64,000 nucleotides of DNA from positions 22,312,486 to 22,376,485 of the forward strand of contig NC_135355.1 in assembly GCF_051622035.1 (NCBI RefSeq), in the 5' to 3' direction. This DNA is from Arctopsyche grandis (taxonomy: Eukaryota; Arthropoda; Insecta; Trichoptera; Hydropsychidae). Position 1 is the first letter of the stretch; every line of letters begins with the position of its first letter. A model generated the notes under the pieces. It searched no databases. It was not told where the DNA came from and worked only from the letters and a program-made list of their open reading frames with translations. The position numbers and the translations under genes were made by a program. Below are positions 46,614-60,755 of this stretch, piece after piece.

Positions 46614-48660
46614 TTTTTAAAAGTTTTTGAATACAATTATCTGAATCTGACTGAATTTTTTTTATATGTAATAGAAATTATAAATTTTATAACCAAATGT
46701 TTTATAAATATTTTTACCTGAACCGGAAGTAGTACTTTTACTCTAGAGAATTATGGTTTTTTATGTTTTCCTCAGAAACCTTTTGGTTTATTGAACTGAA
46801 ATTTCATATCTATAAGTTTAAGCTTAATACCAAGTTATTTATAAAATTTACTAATTGTTGATTGATTTATCTATAACATACTCGGAAATATTCGCTAGTA
46901 AAATTCTCAATTTGATCAATTAAGAAGTTTTAAGTTAAAAAAGTTCGAATATTTGATGAGAATTTGCTAACTACATAGCATGTTAAAAATGAATCGCCGG
47001 GTGAATTTTGTACATTTCACTTCGTTATCGGAATAAATCAATATAATTCATAAAGGGTGACATTTATTATGTGATTATTATTTCAGTGATATTAATTTTA
47101 CCGCTAATTGTTGTTTAAAATACAAAATTAAAAAGCAACTAGAATTTAAAATCGAATAACAAATATAAAAAAAGTATAAAGTATGTTAATATTATAGTAT
47201 CCTACCATAAAAATACTCGGCTAACTATAAACCACACAAACTAGTGACGAGAAAACAAACAAAAATTCACGTGTTCATACATATGTACATATGTATATGC
47301 CTTAGGGAAAAGGTTCGGCGAGTGCTATTTATTGTATTTAAGTTGAGCTTTCTACCTGTGCATACGGCCATTGGTGGGGATGGTCGATTGGGACGATTTC
47401 TAAGGGTGCTATTGTATTTAAGTCGAACTTGCTACCTGTGCATACGGCCGTTGGTGGGGATGGGCGATTGGTAAAAGTTCGAAGAGTGCAGCTGTCCACG
47501 AGTGCAACCCCGTTTCAGAGTTTTCCGTAGTGCGTTGACAACAGGCCAATTATCGAGAGTGGATACCTCGCTCAGGCAACCTTCATAATGTTATATAAAT
47601 CGAGAAATGACTTTCATTTAATTTAAATATATTTTAAGACTGTATTCGTAATAGTATAACGATCTAATTAAATACATTTACTTACTTGCACGACTGTATT
47701 TATTTGAAAACGATATTATTATTTGAATACGTTTATAAATATTATTTTAGTTTCAAATCGAATCTTAAATACAAATGCTTCGCACTTATCGCAGAAGGTT
47801 ATCGAATTGCATGTATTGAATAATAAATTCGACGGATTTTCTTTTAACGTAAATATATATGTATGTATATGACTGTTTTCTTCTCCTGAACACGGCCTTT
47901 AACCTTTGGCACACGCATGCGTCCCTTATATTTTACGCTCGATTGGAATAATATTTTTCGTTAAAAAATCGACAAAAGAATGCGAAAAAGTAACGTTCGT
48001 TTATATTACAAACGAGGAGCGGTGATAAAAAATGACGCTTCGTAAATCACACGAAAATTTTGATAACCCGTAAATTCACATTTGATTCAATGAATTTTAG
48101 TCGGTCGATGTTTTGTTTTTGCGCTGCCCTGGCGAAAGTTGAACTGTTGAAGGATTTTTGCCGATGAAATGATTTTCACGTTATAACGGCGCGCTAATGT
48201 TACGTAACGCCGAGACCGCAACGCTTCGAGTTCAAGTTCAACGGCGATATATGCCAAAAGCGAAAATAACGCCAACGGTAATTAACGTTACGTGTCGATG
48301 GAAGTGAGCGCGTGTCGCATGCTACAGACATCATCATCACCATCGTATATTTGTACTTATGTACATATAATTATGCGTGTGCACCTGCTATATTTTTTAA
48401 TCACAAAGTGTTTATTTTATATCGATTTTATACTCGTTCATTCATATATTTTACAAATGTAGAAGGTACGGTTAGATTCGATGGCTTTTTGTTGGAGTTA
48501 GTGGGCCTCATTGTTGGGAAAACTCATTTAGTGGCTAAGATTACTAGATTACAATATAAACGAAGGCTTTTTATAATATGTTTTCGTATTGGTAATAAAT
48601 AATTAACACAACTCTATCAAAAAAGTGATTTATAAAGATATAATACATACATGTATAAAA
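46614..48660. other. Intergenic sequence
   Basis: No gene recognised. It includes a two-unit tandem repeat (47320-47480). Confidence 0.3.
47320..47480. repeat. Tandem duplication, two units of ~85 bp
   Basis: Each unit contains GCTATT(TA)TTGTATTTAAGT, then CTACCTGTGCATACGGCC, then TTGGTGGGGATGG and CGATTGG. The units differ at about ten positions. Confidence 0.85.
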
Positions 48661-48772
48661 GCGCCCCGGCATTACCGCGCGGCGACAAAGCCGCGAGAGA
48701 CATAACCGCGCATCGACAAAACCGCACAGCAAAAAGCGCGCTCGATGACAAAACCGCGACAGAATATATGAA
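48661..48772. repeat. Irregular GC-rich array of GACAAAACCGCG-like units
   Basis: Six imperfect units around ACCGCGC / GACAAAACCGCG within 110 bases, in strong contrast to AT-rich flanks. No coding potential. Confidence 0.7.
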
Positions 48773-48954
48773 AAAAAATTGAAATATATCAATTTCGATT
48801 TGTATATATTTTTTGTTTGTGACTTAACAAATAAGCTGCAAGTCGTCACTATGCTTAAAGAAAATTATAAAACATAAAACGAATATAAAATATAAAACAA
48901 ATATAAAACTATAAAATATAAAAATATAAAAAATATAAAATATAAAATGCTACG

Positions 48955-49395
48955 ATCCCAAACTAAGCAATCCCTCAACCAGATCAGTATATTTTAGATT
49001 GAACAAATCCAACCCAATAGGAATCCGGTTGAGGAGACAGAGGACGGAACCATTAAATTGATACTGCCTCGGGTGAGGAGAATAAATCACGGTATCTAGA
49101 GTTTCTGAGTTCGTTGGTAACATCGAATTGCAATTCAGTAAGAATTTGAGGATTGTACACCAATGTAAAAAAAAATGCTTCCCCAGATATACTGTACTCA
49201 AGGGAATTAAGGGAATTATAGCCCAGTGCTCCGTGTAGATAGGCATTTGGATAGATAGAGCCAGGGATAGCGACCATAAAGAACCAAGTAAGCATATCTG
49301 AGACACCTTTTCTGCACTCTCTCAATTCTCAAACAATGGACCCTATCACTAGGGCTCCATATAATAGATTAGAACTCGAGAATGCTTCGTACAAG
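48955..49395 (-). mobile_element. Jockey-type LINE remnant (C-terminal region)
   Basis: In shifting frames the minus strand reads RIERVQKRCLRYAYLVLYGR, then LHGALGYNSLNSLEYSIS, then FFFTLVYNPQILTE, then LFNLKYTDLVEGLL. RVQKRCLRYAY...GYNSLEYR is a well-known jockey-type motif set. At least two frameshifts are present. Confidence 0.75.
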
Positions 49396-52300
49396 CGAAG
49401 TGTAAAGTATACGGAGTACCCCTAAGGCACTCTGGAAAGTTATATGTATCTTGGACATATAAAGAAATATTAAATTTCTAGAAATATTTTAATGCCCGGA
49501 TAAAATTTTCTAGGGATGTATTTTTTTTTCCATTTTAGTACATTATTTTCCCCGTTTTGTTGCATTAGTATTTTAAATCGTTTTTCCCACTTAAGTGCAT
49601 TAATTTTTCAATTGTTTTTTTTTAATAATTTTATATAGCTTTTAATTTAGGTTTTTTTGTAAATGAACAGATTGGTTTGTTTCGATAAACTAGTGTGTTC
49701 ATGATGAGTGAAATGTGCACTTAGATTGATGCATACATTTAACACTTATCTGATCAGATAAATGTACATATGTACATACTATGTATGTAGTAGACAGAAT
49801 GTAAAGTTTGAAAAAAAATGAAATTATTATAAAATTTTGTATGCTCCCGGCTTCTTTATAGAGCGTTTCTTTCAGATATCAAATAAAATAAAACTTATTG
49901 AATTTTCTTTAAAGGAAAATATTTTCACTTTCGCACCTGTAACGAATGTAATTTTTCAGTTCACGCTTGTGTTTGATTTAATTCATAAAATGCAGTTATA
50001 GTCATCGTCATTTGACTCATTATGAATGTTTAAAATTCGATTTCAAATTAAATTCGAGGAGAACGTGATTTTTTATTTTATCATTTAAACCTGTTAATTT
50101 ATTATAATGTTATATGGGTTGTCGAAGCCAGAGCCGTCTAACCTTTGATCGCATTAAAAATTGTTTTATCCACGGGCCCCATCTAAAATAATAAAAATAG
50201 TGCATATGTTAAATTAAAAAAGTTTAGTCGTAGTTGGGTGTCCTCGGCACTTTAGAAAGAATGAAAAGTCATTACAAAGTTAAATTAAAGCTACAGACGA
50301 GATTTTATTTTAATTTTTAAAATGCGCAGTTGAAAATTTACACTTTTTTACATTTTTCGTTGAAATCATTTAAACTCAATCGTTTCCAAATACTTTCATA
50401 GATTTATTTTGTAGAAAATATTTATTTTAAATTTTGTATTTTTTTAGAATGCACCGCAGGGGGAATTCGATTAATAATAGAATAAAAATTCACGCAAAAG
50501 AAATTTTTTCGAGTGCTTTGTGAGCTATTCTTGACTTCAACATAAAATTAAGAGTGATTTTGTCAATTAGCGACATAATTAAAAATTTAAATACACGTTT
50601 GATTTAAATAACCGTTGTATTATTTCACAACTGATATCACAAAAGTGAGCCCTTATGTAAGCCATGAAATATTTATGTGACAAATAAACGAATACAATAC
50701 GTGTAACACGCGGTATACGCCAAGTCGCGTCGCGTGGTGTTGCATATTGTATTATACATATCTACATGTATATACATACATTAAAATTCAATATCGGTAA
50801 TATTCTCGTCTGTATCTTGATTTAAGACAAGATTTAAGTGGAAAATACAACCCAGCGATTGTGTAAAATTGTGGATTTTATTTTGTGATATTAGTATGAT
50901 ACAAACATATTTCGAATAAATCGTATGTATGTACATACATACAAACTATCTATAGACAAAATCTCAATACAATGGTATAAATGTTATACTCAATGAAAAT
51001 CAAGCTGTTGTTTTTTTCATGAAATGAGCAAATTAAAGAGTGGCTCGTCCTTTAATTTTTTAATGCATGAATACATGAATATATAATCGTTCTCAATCTG
51101 AGAATTTTCCAGTAAACCTGTCAGAGACATTTATGTCAGGTTTGTCGATATTACAATATAATACAACTTTCAGTAAATATTTGCCAGTACTTCAATCACT
51201 GAGTCGAGAGTATTCCATTAGATAGACGTCTCTCTCGTTCTTATTGGTCGATTGAATACTCACAATTACATATACATAAATATATGTATTTGTGGACGCT
51301 GTGGCTTACTAACTGTCTGTTTGTTTTGAAATTAGTACGCGTTAACGTTGAGAAAGAATCGGAAATAAAACATAATGACGAGGGAATACCAAAAGTAACC
51401 GGAATTTTGATTTTAAAAATATGTATGCTAAAATTTACATACTCAAAACTTTCATAATTTAATAATCGTCAAAATATTATCTTTATTAGGCGAAAAGCTC
51501 CCGTCCCAACATTATTTACAGTTCCAAGGAGCTATCAGTATGCTTGAAATTACATTCCTTATCGGTGATAACTGTTTGTAACGCTGCGAGCTGCTTATAG
51601 GAAAGAACCACAATCAACCAGGTTGAACTATCTCAGTTTTCTAATTATCTAAAAAAGCACGAACAGCTAAGATCCCTCTGGTTTGTTTTATTGAATTTTA
51701 AACGAGCTGTATCTAAATGTTAAGAGGAGCTGTATCTTAATATTTATCTTAGGAACTTAATCTTAATGTTTTTAAGTGATTGCATAACTGGATGGCGAAA
51801 AATAGTATTGAATTAAGCAAACAGGTACAAATACACCCGCATAGAACATGTAACATGCTACGTTGTTTGACAAAAAACCGGCATGAATATTGTTTTTCAT
51901 CTTATCTAGGTACTACCGGTAGTACCGAAATTTGATATTATACTGAATTATAAGGTGAGTTGAATCGTTTTGAATTTAGAGAGATTTGAAAGCTGAAAAG
52001 TACTACAAATGAAAGATAAAATACCCGACTGTAGATTGCAATATTCATTTTGAACAGAAAATTGACCGACTTTGAGACATCGACCGAACAACACCAAGAT
52101 ATAGAAAAATTTCACGATTTAAAAAACACATATCTCCGAATTTCGAGCCAATCAATATTTTTTATTACCAGATTCGTGTTCACTGGGCATATATCTATAA
52201 GAAAAGTCATATCTCGTCTCTGAACCATTTTTCGTGTCGAACAGTGTAATCAGTATTCCTAGCGGTGTAGAAAGGTACAACACATAATTAATAAAATAAT

Positions 52301-52690
52301 TGATGATTAGCCGACAATTAATATTTAATTGCGTAAATATGTAAATAAATACCAGTAGATACCGGTAATACCGACATTGGGGTTCTTCGTTAGTAGCGGT
52401 AATGAAAAATTTCGATATTTTTGTAATCCCTGTGTAGGGCAAGGTTATATTTTTATAATCCCTGTGTACATCTAATTGAAAGTACTTCTAAGGTAAATAA
52501 ACAATGAAAATGTTTTAAAAACCCATGATTCTTTAATTCGTTCAGCCAAACTTCCGATTATTTTTATACTTATATGTACGCTTTTTTTAAAAACCTTTCT
52601 ACTTATTGTGCATGTAATGAAAAAAAAAGACCTTTGTGAAAGTCAATTGGTGAATTGTCTCGAAATATAGTTGAAGTAATATTGTATATA
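49396..52690. other. Intergenic AT-rich sequence
   Basis: No gene recognised. TAAACTAGTGTGTTCATGAT...GTGCACTTAGATTG near 49690-49735 resembles one end of the CAGTCCAAGTG MITE family. CAGAGCCGTCTAACC near 50131 may be a hAT-like end. Confidence 0.3.
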
Positions 52691-53290
52691 TGTTACACCG
52701 AATCCGTGAAATTGTCTATTACACGCATTAGGCAAGAGAATTGCCAAATGCGTGAAAAATGCAAGCATGTTGCCCAGTTCACAGATTTGGCAAATTTTTT
52801 GGCGAATGCGTGTATTCGGCAAGAATTTGTCTGCTCAAAGCATGGAGTCGGCAAATAGACAGCAGCGCCCCGGTGTTGTTTTTTAGAACTGGACAGCGTG
52901 GACAAGTGTCAAAGTGACAGCTGAATGAGGATGTTTAATTTATATATTATTATGTATAATATGACTACATACATATGTATGTTTCGATCACCTCATATGA
53001 CTTATACATAAATTAATGCCATTTTTATACATTTTGATCAATATTTTAACAGTGAAACGTATGTATGTAGTCATATTATACATAATAATATGTAAATTAA
53101 ACTAAATTAAACATCTTTATTCAGCTGTCACTTTGACACTTGGTTATAATATAACACGCTGTCCAGTTCACGCATTCGGCAAAGAATTTACGGAATCCGT
53201 GAACTGGGCAACGTGCTTGCATTTTTCACGCATTCGGCAATTCTCTTGCCGAATGCTTGTAATAGACAATTTCATGGATTCGGTGTAACA
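52691..53290. mobile_element. Foldback element with ~270-bp arms (600 bp)
   Basis: TGTTACACCGAATCC at the left and its reverse complement GGATTCGGTGTAACA at the right begin long inverted arms, and TATA flanks both ends. The outer 95 bases pair almost perfectly. An inner block with GTGTCAAAGTGACAGCTGAAT pairs with the right arm as well. Within each arm, GCATTCGGCAA / TTGCCGAATGC forms a further small hairpin. The spacer is about 70 bases. No coding capacity. Confidence 0.85.
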
Positions 53291-56200
53291 TATACATACA
53301 TATGTATGTATGTGTGTACATATTCTTTTGTATTAACATTTTCTTTAAATTCAGTGATCATAAAATATTTACAATATATGTAATACGCTTAATGAAGATA
53401 TTCTTTGTATCTGTGTATCATGTACACAGGCTGTTGGAAGGGAAACAAGTAAAATTGTTGACAATTTTTCTTGTTTTAATGAAAAACATTTTTTTTTGAG
53501 TACACGGTAGCGGTTTTTGACGTTGGACGCATTTAAAAACAACGATGATTGAAAGACAACAAAAAAAAATCAGCGAGAACAAAATGAACGAAGAAGTCTG
53601 TCTGTCTACTCATTTGAAAGTAAAAGTGACTTCTTTGGAGCCGGTTTTGAAGTCCTCGTGAGCCTCTTTTAGTCAGAACAACCTCGAGCCGTTATTTCGA
53701 TACTCTACTTAATTTTTTTTAATGTATACATACATATGTATGTACGTATCTATATTTACAGTAAAAGCGTCAAGTCTCGCAGATGTACACATACATTGTC
53801 TAGTAAGTGTATACTCCAGCTTTGATTTATAAATAAAGCTTACAACGCTAGATTTCACAAATACTCTTACTAGCCAAGGTATACACTGGCTAGCAAATTC
53901 ATGCACTTGCCGCTGTGCACCAGTAAGTTTGATAAGCTGATTTCAACGTTACTCTTTCAATGCATTTTATGCTCAAGAATGAAATTGATTGTATTCAAAT
54001 AAACGATTTATTTTCGATTGATGTGAAATAGACAATAATTAACAGGATTTAATAGACTGTACAAGTTTTACAACTACATGTGTATTACCAACCTTTTTTG
54101 TTAAAATTTAATTTGTACGGATAGCAAGGGTATGAATTTACTAGTAAACGTGATCATTCATTCTCCCGTGTACACTGTTACTAGATGATTTTGACGATGC
54201 ATACACATACTAGACAATGATCAGCAATATGTGTGTGTGTGTGTTGCCCATTACTACATCATATATATAATATTGCTATTATGTGTGTATGTATGTGTGT
54301 CTCTCTGGGATAACGCTCGCTGTACTATAATAGTCGTTTCGATTCGACATACATATGTACGTCACAGCTAAAACACATCCAACAAAACGTATAAACGAAT
54401 ACAATAACAAAATAAAAACTTCTATATATACTGATCGCAACTAATGTTTCCGCTTGGCAGAGAATTTACTTTCATCTAATGAAAATTTATTTAATTAGTT
54501 GATTTTTCTATCGTTGTTTTATATTGTTTATATGTAGGTAGGTAGGTAGTTTTTTACTTTTTTTTCATATTAAATATTAAATTAAATATATTCAAAAGGT
54601 ATTTGAAAAAAATTCGACTGCGTGGGGATCGAACACATGACCAACGGCACATTTTTTAAATTTTTTTATTTATTTAATAACTTAGTATGTCAACACCCAT
54701 GCGGTGATATGTCAACAGGTACAACACTAGTACATATAGCTATGTAGAAATGACGACAATACAAGTTGTTTTGAGGACAATAAATAAACAAGTGAATTTT
54801 CAGTTTTATTTTCTTGAATTTATTTTAACATTGCTAGCAAGCAAAAGTTTCTTCATGAAAGCGTTTAACATCAGGTATATGAAAATGTTAAATTTTGAAC
54901 AAAGGGTTCCCGGAAAACCTTTGAGAGACCACTGGATGACAGCACTGTGATTTGAATGTCGGGTTCAAACAATATTGTTTTGTAAAAATCAGATTGAGGA
55001 TATTTCCTAATATTTCTTCTCGTGTCGAATTTGTATTAGGATATAACGACTATCATAGGCAGACATTATTTATGGCCCGTGCGAATTCTGCCCTACCATG
55101 GGCAATAATATAACAAAATTGATATAATATGTGGTATATAAATCTTTTTTTACTGACGTAAAATCAAATTTGCTGACGTACAAATGTGTAGGTCCTACAC
55201 ATGAACTCTTATCAATCTTAGAAATTTCGCAATAACATATACATACGTATTTTATGTATGCATAAAAAGCTTCGCAGATTTAATTAGTGAGAGTGGTTGA
55301 TTGAATAAAATAAAAATAAGTACGGCATCGTCAAAATCGTATAAAAAGACAGCGACGAGATGGATCCCTCTTTGCAATGTTATTATACTCATTTAAATGG
55401 AATCGTTTACTCTCAATGGTAAGTCGACGACGAAGGTCGAATTAATTTCCGTTTACCCTTTAATCGCGAACACCGAAATCGTAGCCGGTTTTCCGGAAAA
55501 TGTTAGGACTATCCGAAATTTCAAAGTAAACCGAGCCGCGTCGGCTCATACATATTCAGACGTTGCTTAATTAACTTTCCCTTCCGTACGATTCGCGGAT
55601 TAAATTCGCAAGATATATTTTTAAATGTTTTATTACCATCTTAATATTCTGCCTCAGATCGATCGTTTGCATTTGAAATAACTGATTATGTACCTATATA
55701 TCCTTTCCAGCCGACAATATCCTTTCCAGCTGATAGCAATCTGCATGAATTGCGGTGCAACAGTTTAAGCAACAGGACCTTAGAGGCGAGCTTTTGCGCT
55801 GCAAATTCTATTTTCTAGGAAATTCATAGCCAAACATCGTTTTGTGTTTCATTTCCGCTCATAAATATTCCAGTACAGCTGTTTTCGAATTCGGATTGAT
55901 ATGCATTTTCTCACTAACGACTACAAAAGTGAATACATGAATATAAAATAGTGCATTGTAGGTGTTATTGTTTTTTCTGTTTGTCCAAGCACGTGTAGCA
56001 TTCGTATTTGTCTTTTTAAATTATAATAGTAGCAAGTTGTAAATATCTTTTGAGAGAAGTTTTGTACCATCTACATATGTACATATGTACATATGTATAC
56101 ATATGTCAGTGGCGTGCTGTCATTGGACTATAGGTAGTAGGCTAGTTCCCTTAAATCTTTTACCTTATATTTAATAACAAAACCGAGCAAAATGGCAAAG

Positions 56201-58907
56201 TTTCAAAATTATCGGAAGAATCTAGGATATAAAATCCAAATGTTGTCAGACGACCGAACGAAGGCAAACTGAGAAGAGGCTTGCAAAAATATCAACGATT
56301 CAATTACAATAAATTTAAATCGTTGGCCATATTGATATTGTTCACTCGGATTAGCAAAGTTAAGAAATAGACCCCCCTTAGGTAGTGGTAGTTGCAGTTT
56401 ATTATTATTAAAGAGCGGACCAAGTTTGCGCCGTTCATTGTTCATTGTTCGCCGTGCATTGTTAATTTTTATGATGAACCTTTTTTTTGCACTCTAGCTT
56501 TGTAGTTTGCCCTGTTTCCTGGAATTTTTTTATTTGTACAAAATCATTAAATTCAATAAACCGGAAGTGGGACTTAAAAAAGTCAAAAATGTGAGAAACG
56601 ATGTTTTCCACACCCCTAAACGTATGAAGCTGATAATTTATATTTATATTCTTTATGTACTAAATTCGAGTTCATTAGGTTTTGGTCAGAGTTCGTAATC
56701 TACCTATATTTACGAATATATTTCATTATTTTATTTTGACCTTTTAAATTATCTTCTTGATATTGTATTTTTATAATATTTATAGTTATGTTGAGAAACA
56801 AAAAAATTAATCAAAATCCGACAACCGGAAGTGGAACTTTTGTCTTGTGTAAGCTTCCCTATATTTTTTCGCTCAATTTGTTTCGAAAATGGTCTCCTGG
56901 CCGGTATGTTTGAACGTGTTCATATGTTCGTATGTTTCATTATCAAATTTAGTTTTTTATACTACTTATATTCCTCAAATACATAGATTAAGTCGTGGGT
57001 TGGTCACATCCGAATTTTTTAAATTAATATATGCAAGTAATGTACAAAGATGTTTTAAAAAGTACAGAGTTCATTGTATGTATGAAAGATGTTAAATTTA
57101 TATTAAAACGATAATAGTTTTGATTGTATTAGGTATGTCTAAGCAACGATCGTCATCTGAGCAACGGTGTGCTTATTAAATTAGATAATTTCACCCACTT
57201 AATGTACATATATATGTATGTATGTATATATATAAATACAATTATATAATATAAGCTCATTCAATAGTATGGGATGTGGGTATTTTCACTGTACCTATAT
57301 AACAACGAATCTGAAGTATTTATTAATATACATATATGTTGAAAATAATGTAATCGATTCGTGCGAATGTTTTTGCGTCACATCCGCATATTCAAGTTCC
57401 ACTCTAGTGAGTACCTGGATGAGTAATTATACGATAGTGTGTAGGCGAAAACTTATATTTGGGCATAATATACTAAATGGAACGTTATCATATTTATCAA
57501 AATATCGCAAGCCTTTGTTATCAGCTGTATCACACGGAGTGTGGGTGTTGTCTGCTGAAATTTGAGCTGAAAACAACAAGGATAATTTTATGTGACGTGC
57601 TTGTTATTTTGATGTCAAGTCACCTTTGTCTTGAATGTATGATTTTGGTTAATGTGTTTTTTTTTTTAGATTCATATCGGATAATTAACTGAGATCTTGG
57701 GTGTTGGTATCAAATTACGATGTATCATATTATGTTGAGTGGTAAGTGTTTTGTCTTTGCGCGCTCCTCACATGTATTGTGAATTACGACCGTTATGTCA
57801 ACTTGACATTGCGTGCCTAACTGTCGACAGTTGACATCAAACATAATCGTGTCATTGTCAAGCAACACTGAAAAACGTCATAATAACGAAAATTTAGTTT
57901 ATAGCTTACGACAAACCGAGCGAGAAAATGTTATCGGAAAACTTAAGCGATTTTTTTGATTTGTACTGTATTTCCTCGGCATTTGTGACACTGACTGAGC
58001 ACGCGTGTCACAAAGAAACACCCACGCCAGAGTTTCTACAATTGTGCAGAATTGTTTGGAGGATGCTTGAACGAATAACTTTTTGAATAATATACCAATT
58101 TTTGAACTAAATCAATATTTTACGTATAGAGATTTGTTTATTTATGTAGGTATGAATGTTGACATCTTATCAATTTGCTCCATACACCGCTTCGTAAAGT
58201 CTGACTTTTTCGATTCCATTTTTCATTTGAACTGCTCAATGAAAGCATTCATTGCGCATTCAGATAACCTTACGAGAACATATCGCAAGTTGAAAGGTTG
58301 AGCAAATGTACCTGCCGAATCAATTTGGAACAATTGTCACAGAAGGTTCATTGGGACATTGGTTGCATGGGCTGTAGTTTTATCAAACACATTTGGAAAC
58401 ACACAATTGGAAATGATTTTCCATGATAGCATGTAAATTTTCCAAATTATTTCCATATTTCACACTAGTAACTGTAACTGTTAAAATAATTAAAAATCTG
58501 CGAGGTTAACTATTGAATTAGCTATAAAATCTATCTATCATGTATCAAAACGTGATTAATATAAAAAAGTGTAAAAAATGAAAGAAATAATGGCTGAAGC
58601 AGAGCCGTCATTCCAAGGCGGATATCATTCTCGTACTGACCGTTAAGCGTGGTGCGAACTGAATTTCCTCTCTCTCGCATCTGAGAGGCACGTGTACAAG
58701 TGGCTCCTCGCGAAAATAATTATTTTTGTTGATCAATGTTTTTATACCGTAATGCATTAATTCGAATCATAGAGGTCTTGACGAGGAATACATAAAATAT
58801 GAAGACCCTGCATTTAGTAAATTTGGAGAAATAAAATTAAATGAAATAGAAAGTCCTGGTCACTCGCTATCCATCACAGTGTGGCAAATGTTAATCAAAA
58901 CAATGGA
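53291..58907. other. Intergenic sequence
   Basis: No gene recognised in 5.6 kb. Noted items are CAGTGGCGTGCTGTCATTGG at 56107 (hAT-like left end, partner not found), ACCGGAAGTGG motifs near 56561 and 56822, and a possible small first exon at 55360-55418 (see findings). Confidence 0.3.
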
Positions 58908-58987
58908 CATGCCACTTAAATATAAATAATATAAAAGACTATCAAGGGTAGTCTTTTATATTATTCTTTTATATATTTAAGTGGTGG
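58908..58987. other. Long imperfect hairpin
   Basis: GCCACTTAAATATAAATAAT, then ATAAAAGACTA on the left pair with TAGTCTTTTATATTATTC and TATATTTAAGTGG on the right around a short loop (TCAAGGG). The arms are about 33 bases with few mismatches. It has the size of a pre-miRNA or of a tiny MITE. Confidence 0.7.
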
Positions 58988-60755
58988 CCCGTAATAGCAT
59001 GATGAGAAAATATAAATTTTAAAACAAAATCGGAAAACAGATATGGCATTGATAACTGAATTAGCCTGTAGATTTACATCTTTTTCTAAAGAAAGCTAAT
59101 TCATTTTTGTTTAAAAGTAATCAAACACCTTTAATTATATACATACATACATACATACTATTATATTTTGAGATACATATATACATATGTACATATAGGA
59201 ATATCTCATATTATCTACGTCTTATTGTATTATTATAGCAGTATGTCAATATAAAGCTTCAATTATGCACATTTTGAACTAAATTATATTTAAAATATTC
59301 GAAGGGAATATGTATATATTATATTATAATGTAATATATGTACGTATATAATATTAAGAATGGCTAAACCTTAAGTATTTAAGCGATTAAACCGTTATTC
59401 TGTTAGGAAACGAGTTCTACTCTTTTATATTCTTGAAGAATATAATAAGCTAAATTTGATTATTTTGTACCCTTTATGTAAAAATTTATCTTATTTCAAT
59501 ATTAAATATTCTATTAAATTTTTTTGTTGCAGGTACTTAATACTATCCAATACTCGAGTTACTGCTTGACGCGTGAGTTTTTAACTAACAATATTTCACG
59601 ATTTAAGGATTGGAACATTCCTATTTAGTTTTGTTACAATTTTTTTATTTTTTATTTGAACATGTTTGTGGAATGGGAATATGAATTTTCATCTTGTTTT
59701 GATTGTTTATAAAACGATTGCCTTGATGGAAATGCATTATTTATACGATTGAATTACAAAATCACGAGTCATTAGGACCGGGTCATATTTTATTCAAACT
59801 AACTTCATAACTAACATAGTATGCGATAGAAACATCGGTGACATTTAAGATCGATTAAATTGTGTTAAATTAATAGTTCAGGGCTAGAATTGCATAAATA
59901 TAGACCAGGAAATCACGGGATCGAATTCATGTATTTTTTTGAGTTTTTGCATTCATGTAATTTAGATTGTGTGTTATTAATTGTTATTCTTTATTTTTGC
60001 TTATTCTGGCCGAAAATTTTGGTTAGATTTTAAAAGTATTGAATCATTGTTTTCGCGTTTTATATCAATTTGATATAACTATACGAAGTTATAAAATCGC
60101 ACGTTAAACATTGTACGTATAAACTTTTATATGTTTTAACAAAAGTGAATGGTTGGAATGTTAGTCTATTTTTTATAATCTGACCAAAAGCCTTGAACAA
60201 AATATTACGTACGCGTATAAATACCAAATGTAGGATTATTAAATATATGTCAATATGTTTTTTTACATACCTCTTCGTACTTCACCTTATTTCATTTAGT
60301 TTTTGTTGATTTATTTATGTTTTGTGATATAAAATAAATTTTTGATGCACATAAAAATTGAATTGAATATGCGCTAATACTGAGATGCGCACTTCATTTT
60401 TAAAATACAGAGTTTTAATTATTTTTTTAAACGTAAAGTCAATATTTCAATAATAATGTTAATATATTAATACACAATAGAGTAATATTATGCCATAAGT
60501 ACGATGAGAGCCATTAAAAAAATTCAACTACCAAAGTGAAGCTTAAACTAACAAACTAAAAAAAAAAAACCAACGATAATTGATAAGCTTGAGGATTTTC
60601 GCAAATTTTGTTAAGCAAATGTTAAGAATTAAAAATTATTTTTATGAGTTCTTAATGATATTGAACGTCTTTTCCATTACAGTTGTTTTCATTAAGCTAA
60701 ATATGCTGTTTTCTATGTACCTGATTTGTACAGTGAACTTTCATATACATACATA
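58988..60755. other. Intergenic sequence
   Basis: Very AT-rich. I see no gene or clear repeat. Confidence 0.3.

Noticed and set aside
54615..54655. GGGGATCGAACACATGACC, box-B-like
   Set aside because: No box A or tRNA fold nearby; at most a decayed SINE head.
56107..56160. hAT-like left end CAGTGGCGTGCTGTCATTGG
   Set aside because: No matching right end or target duplication found nearby, so it was not listed as an element.
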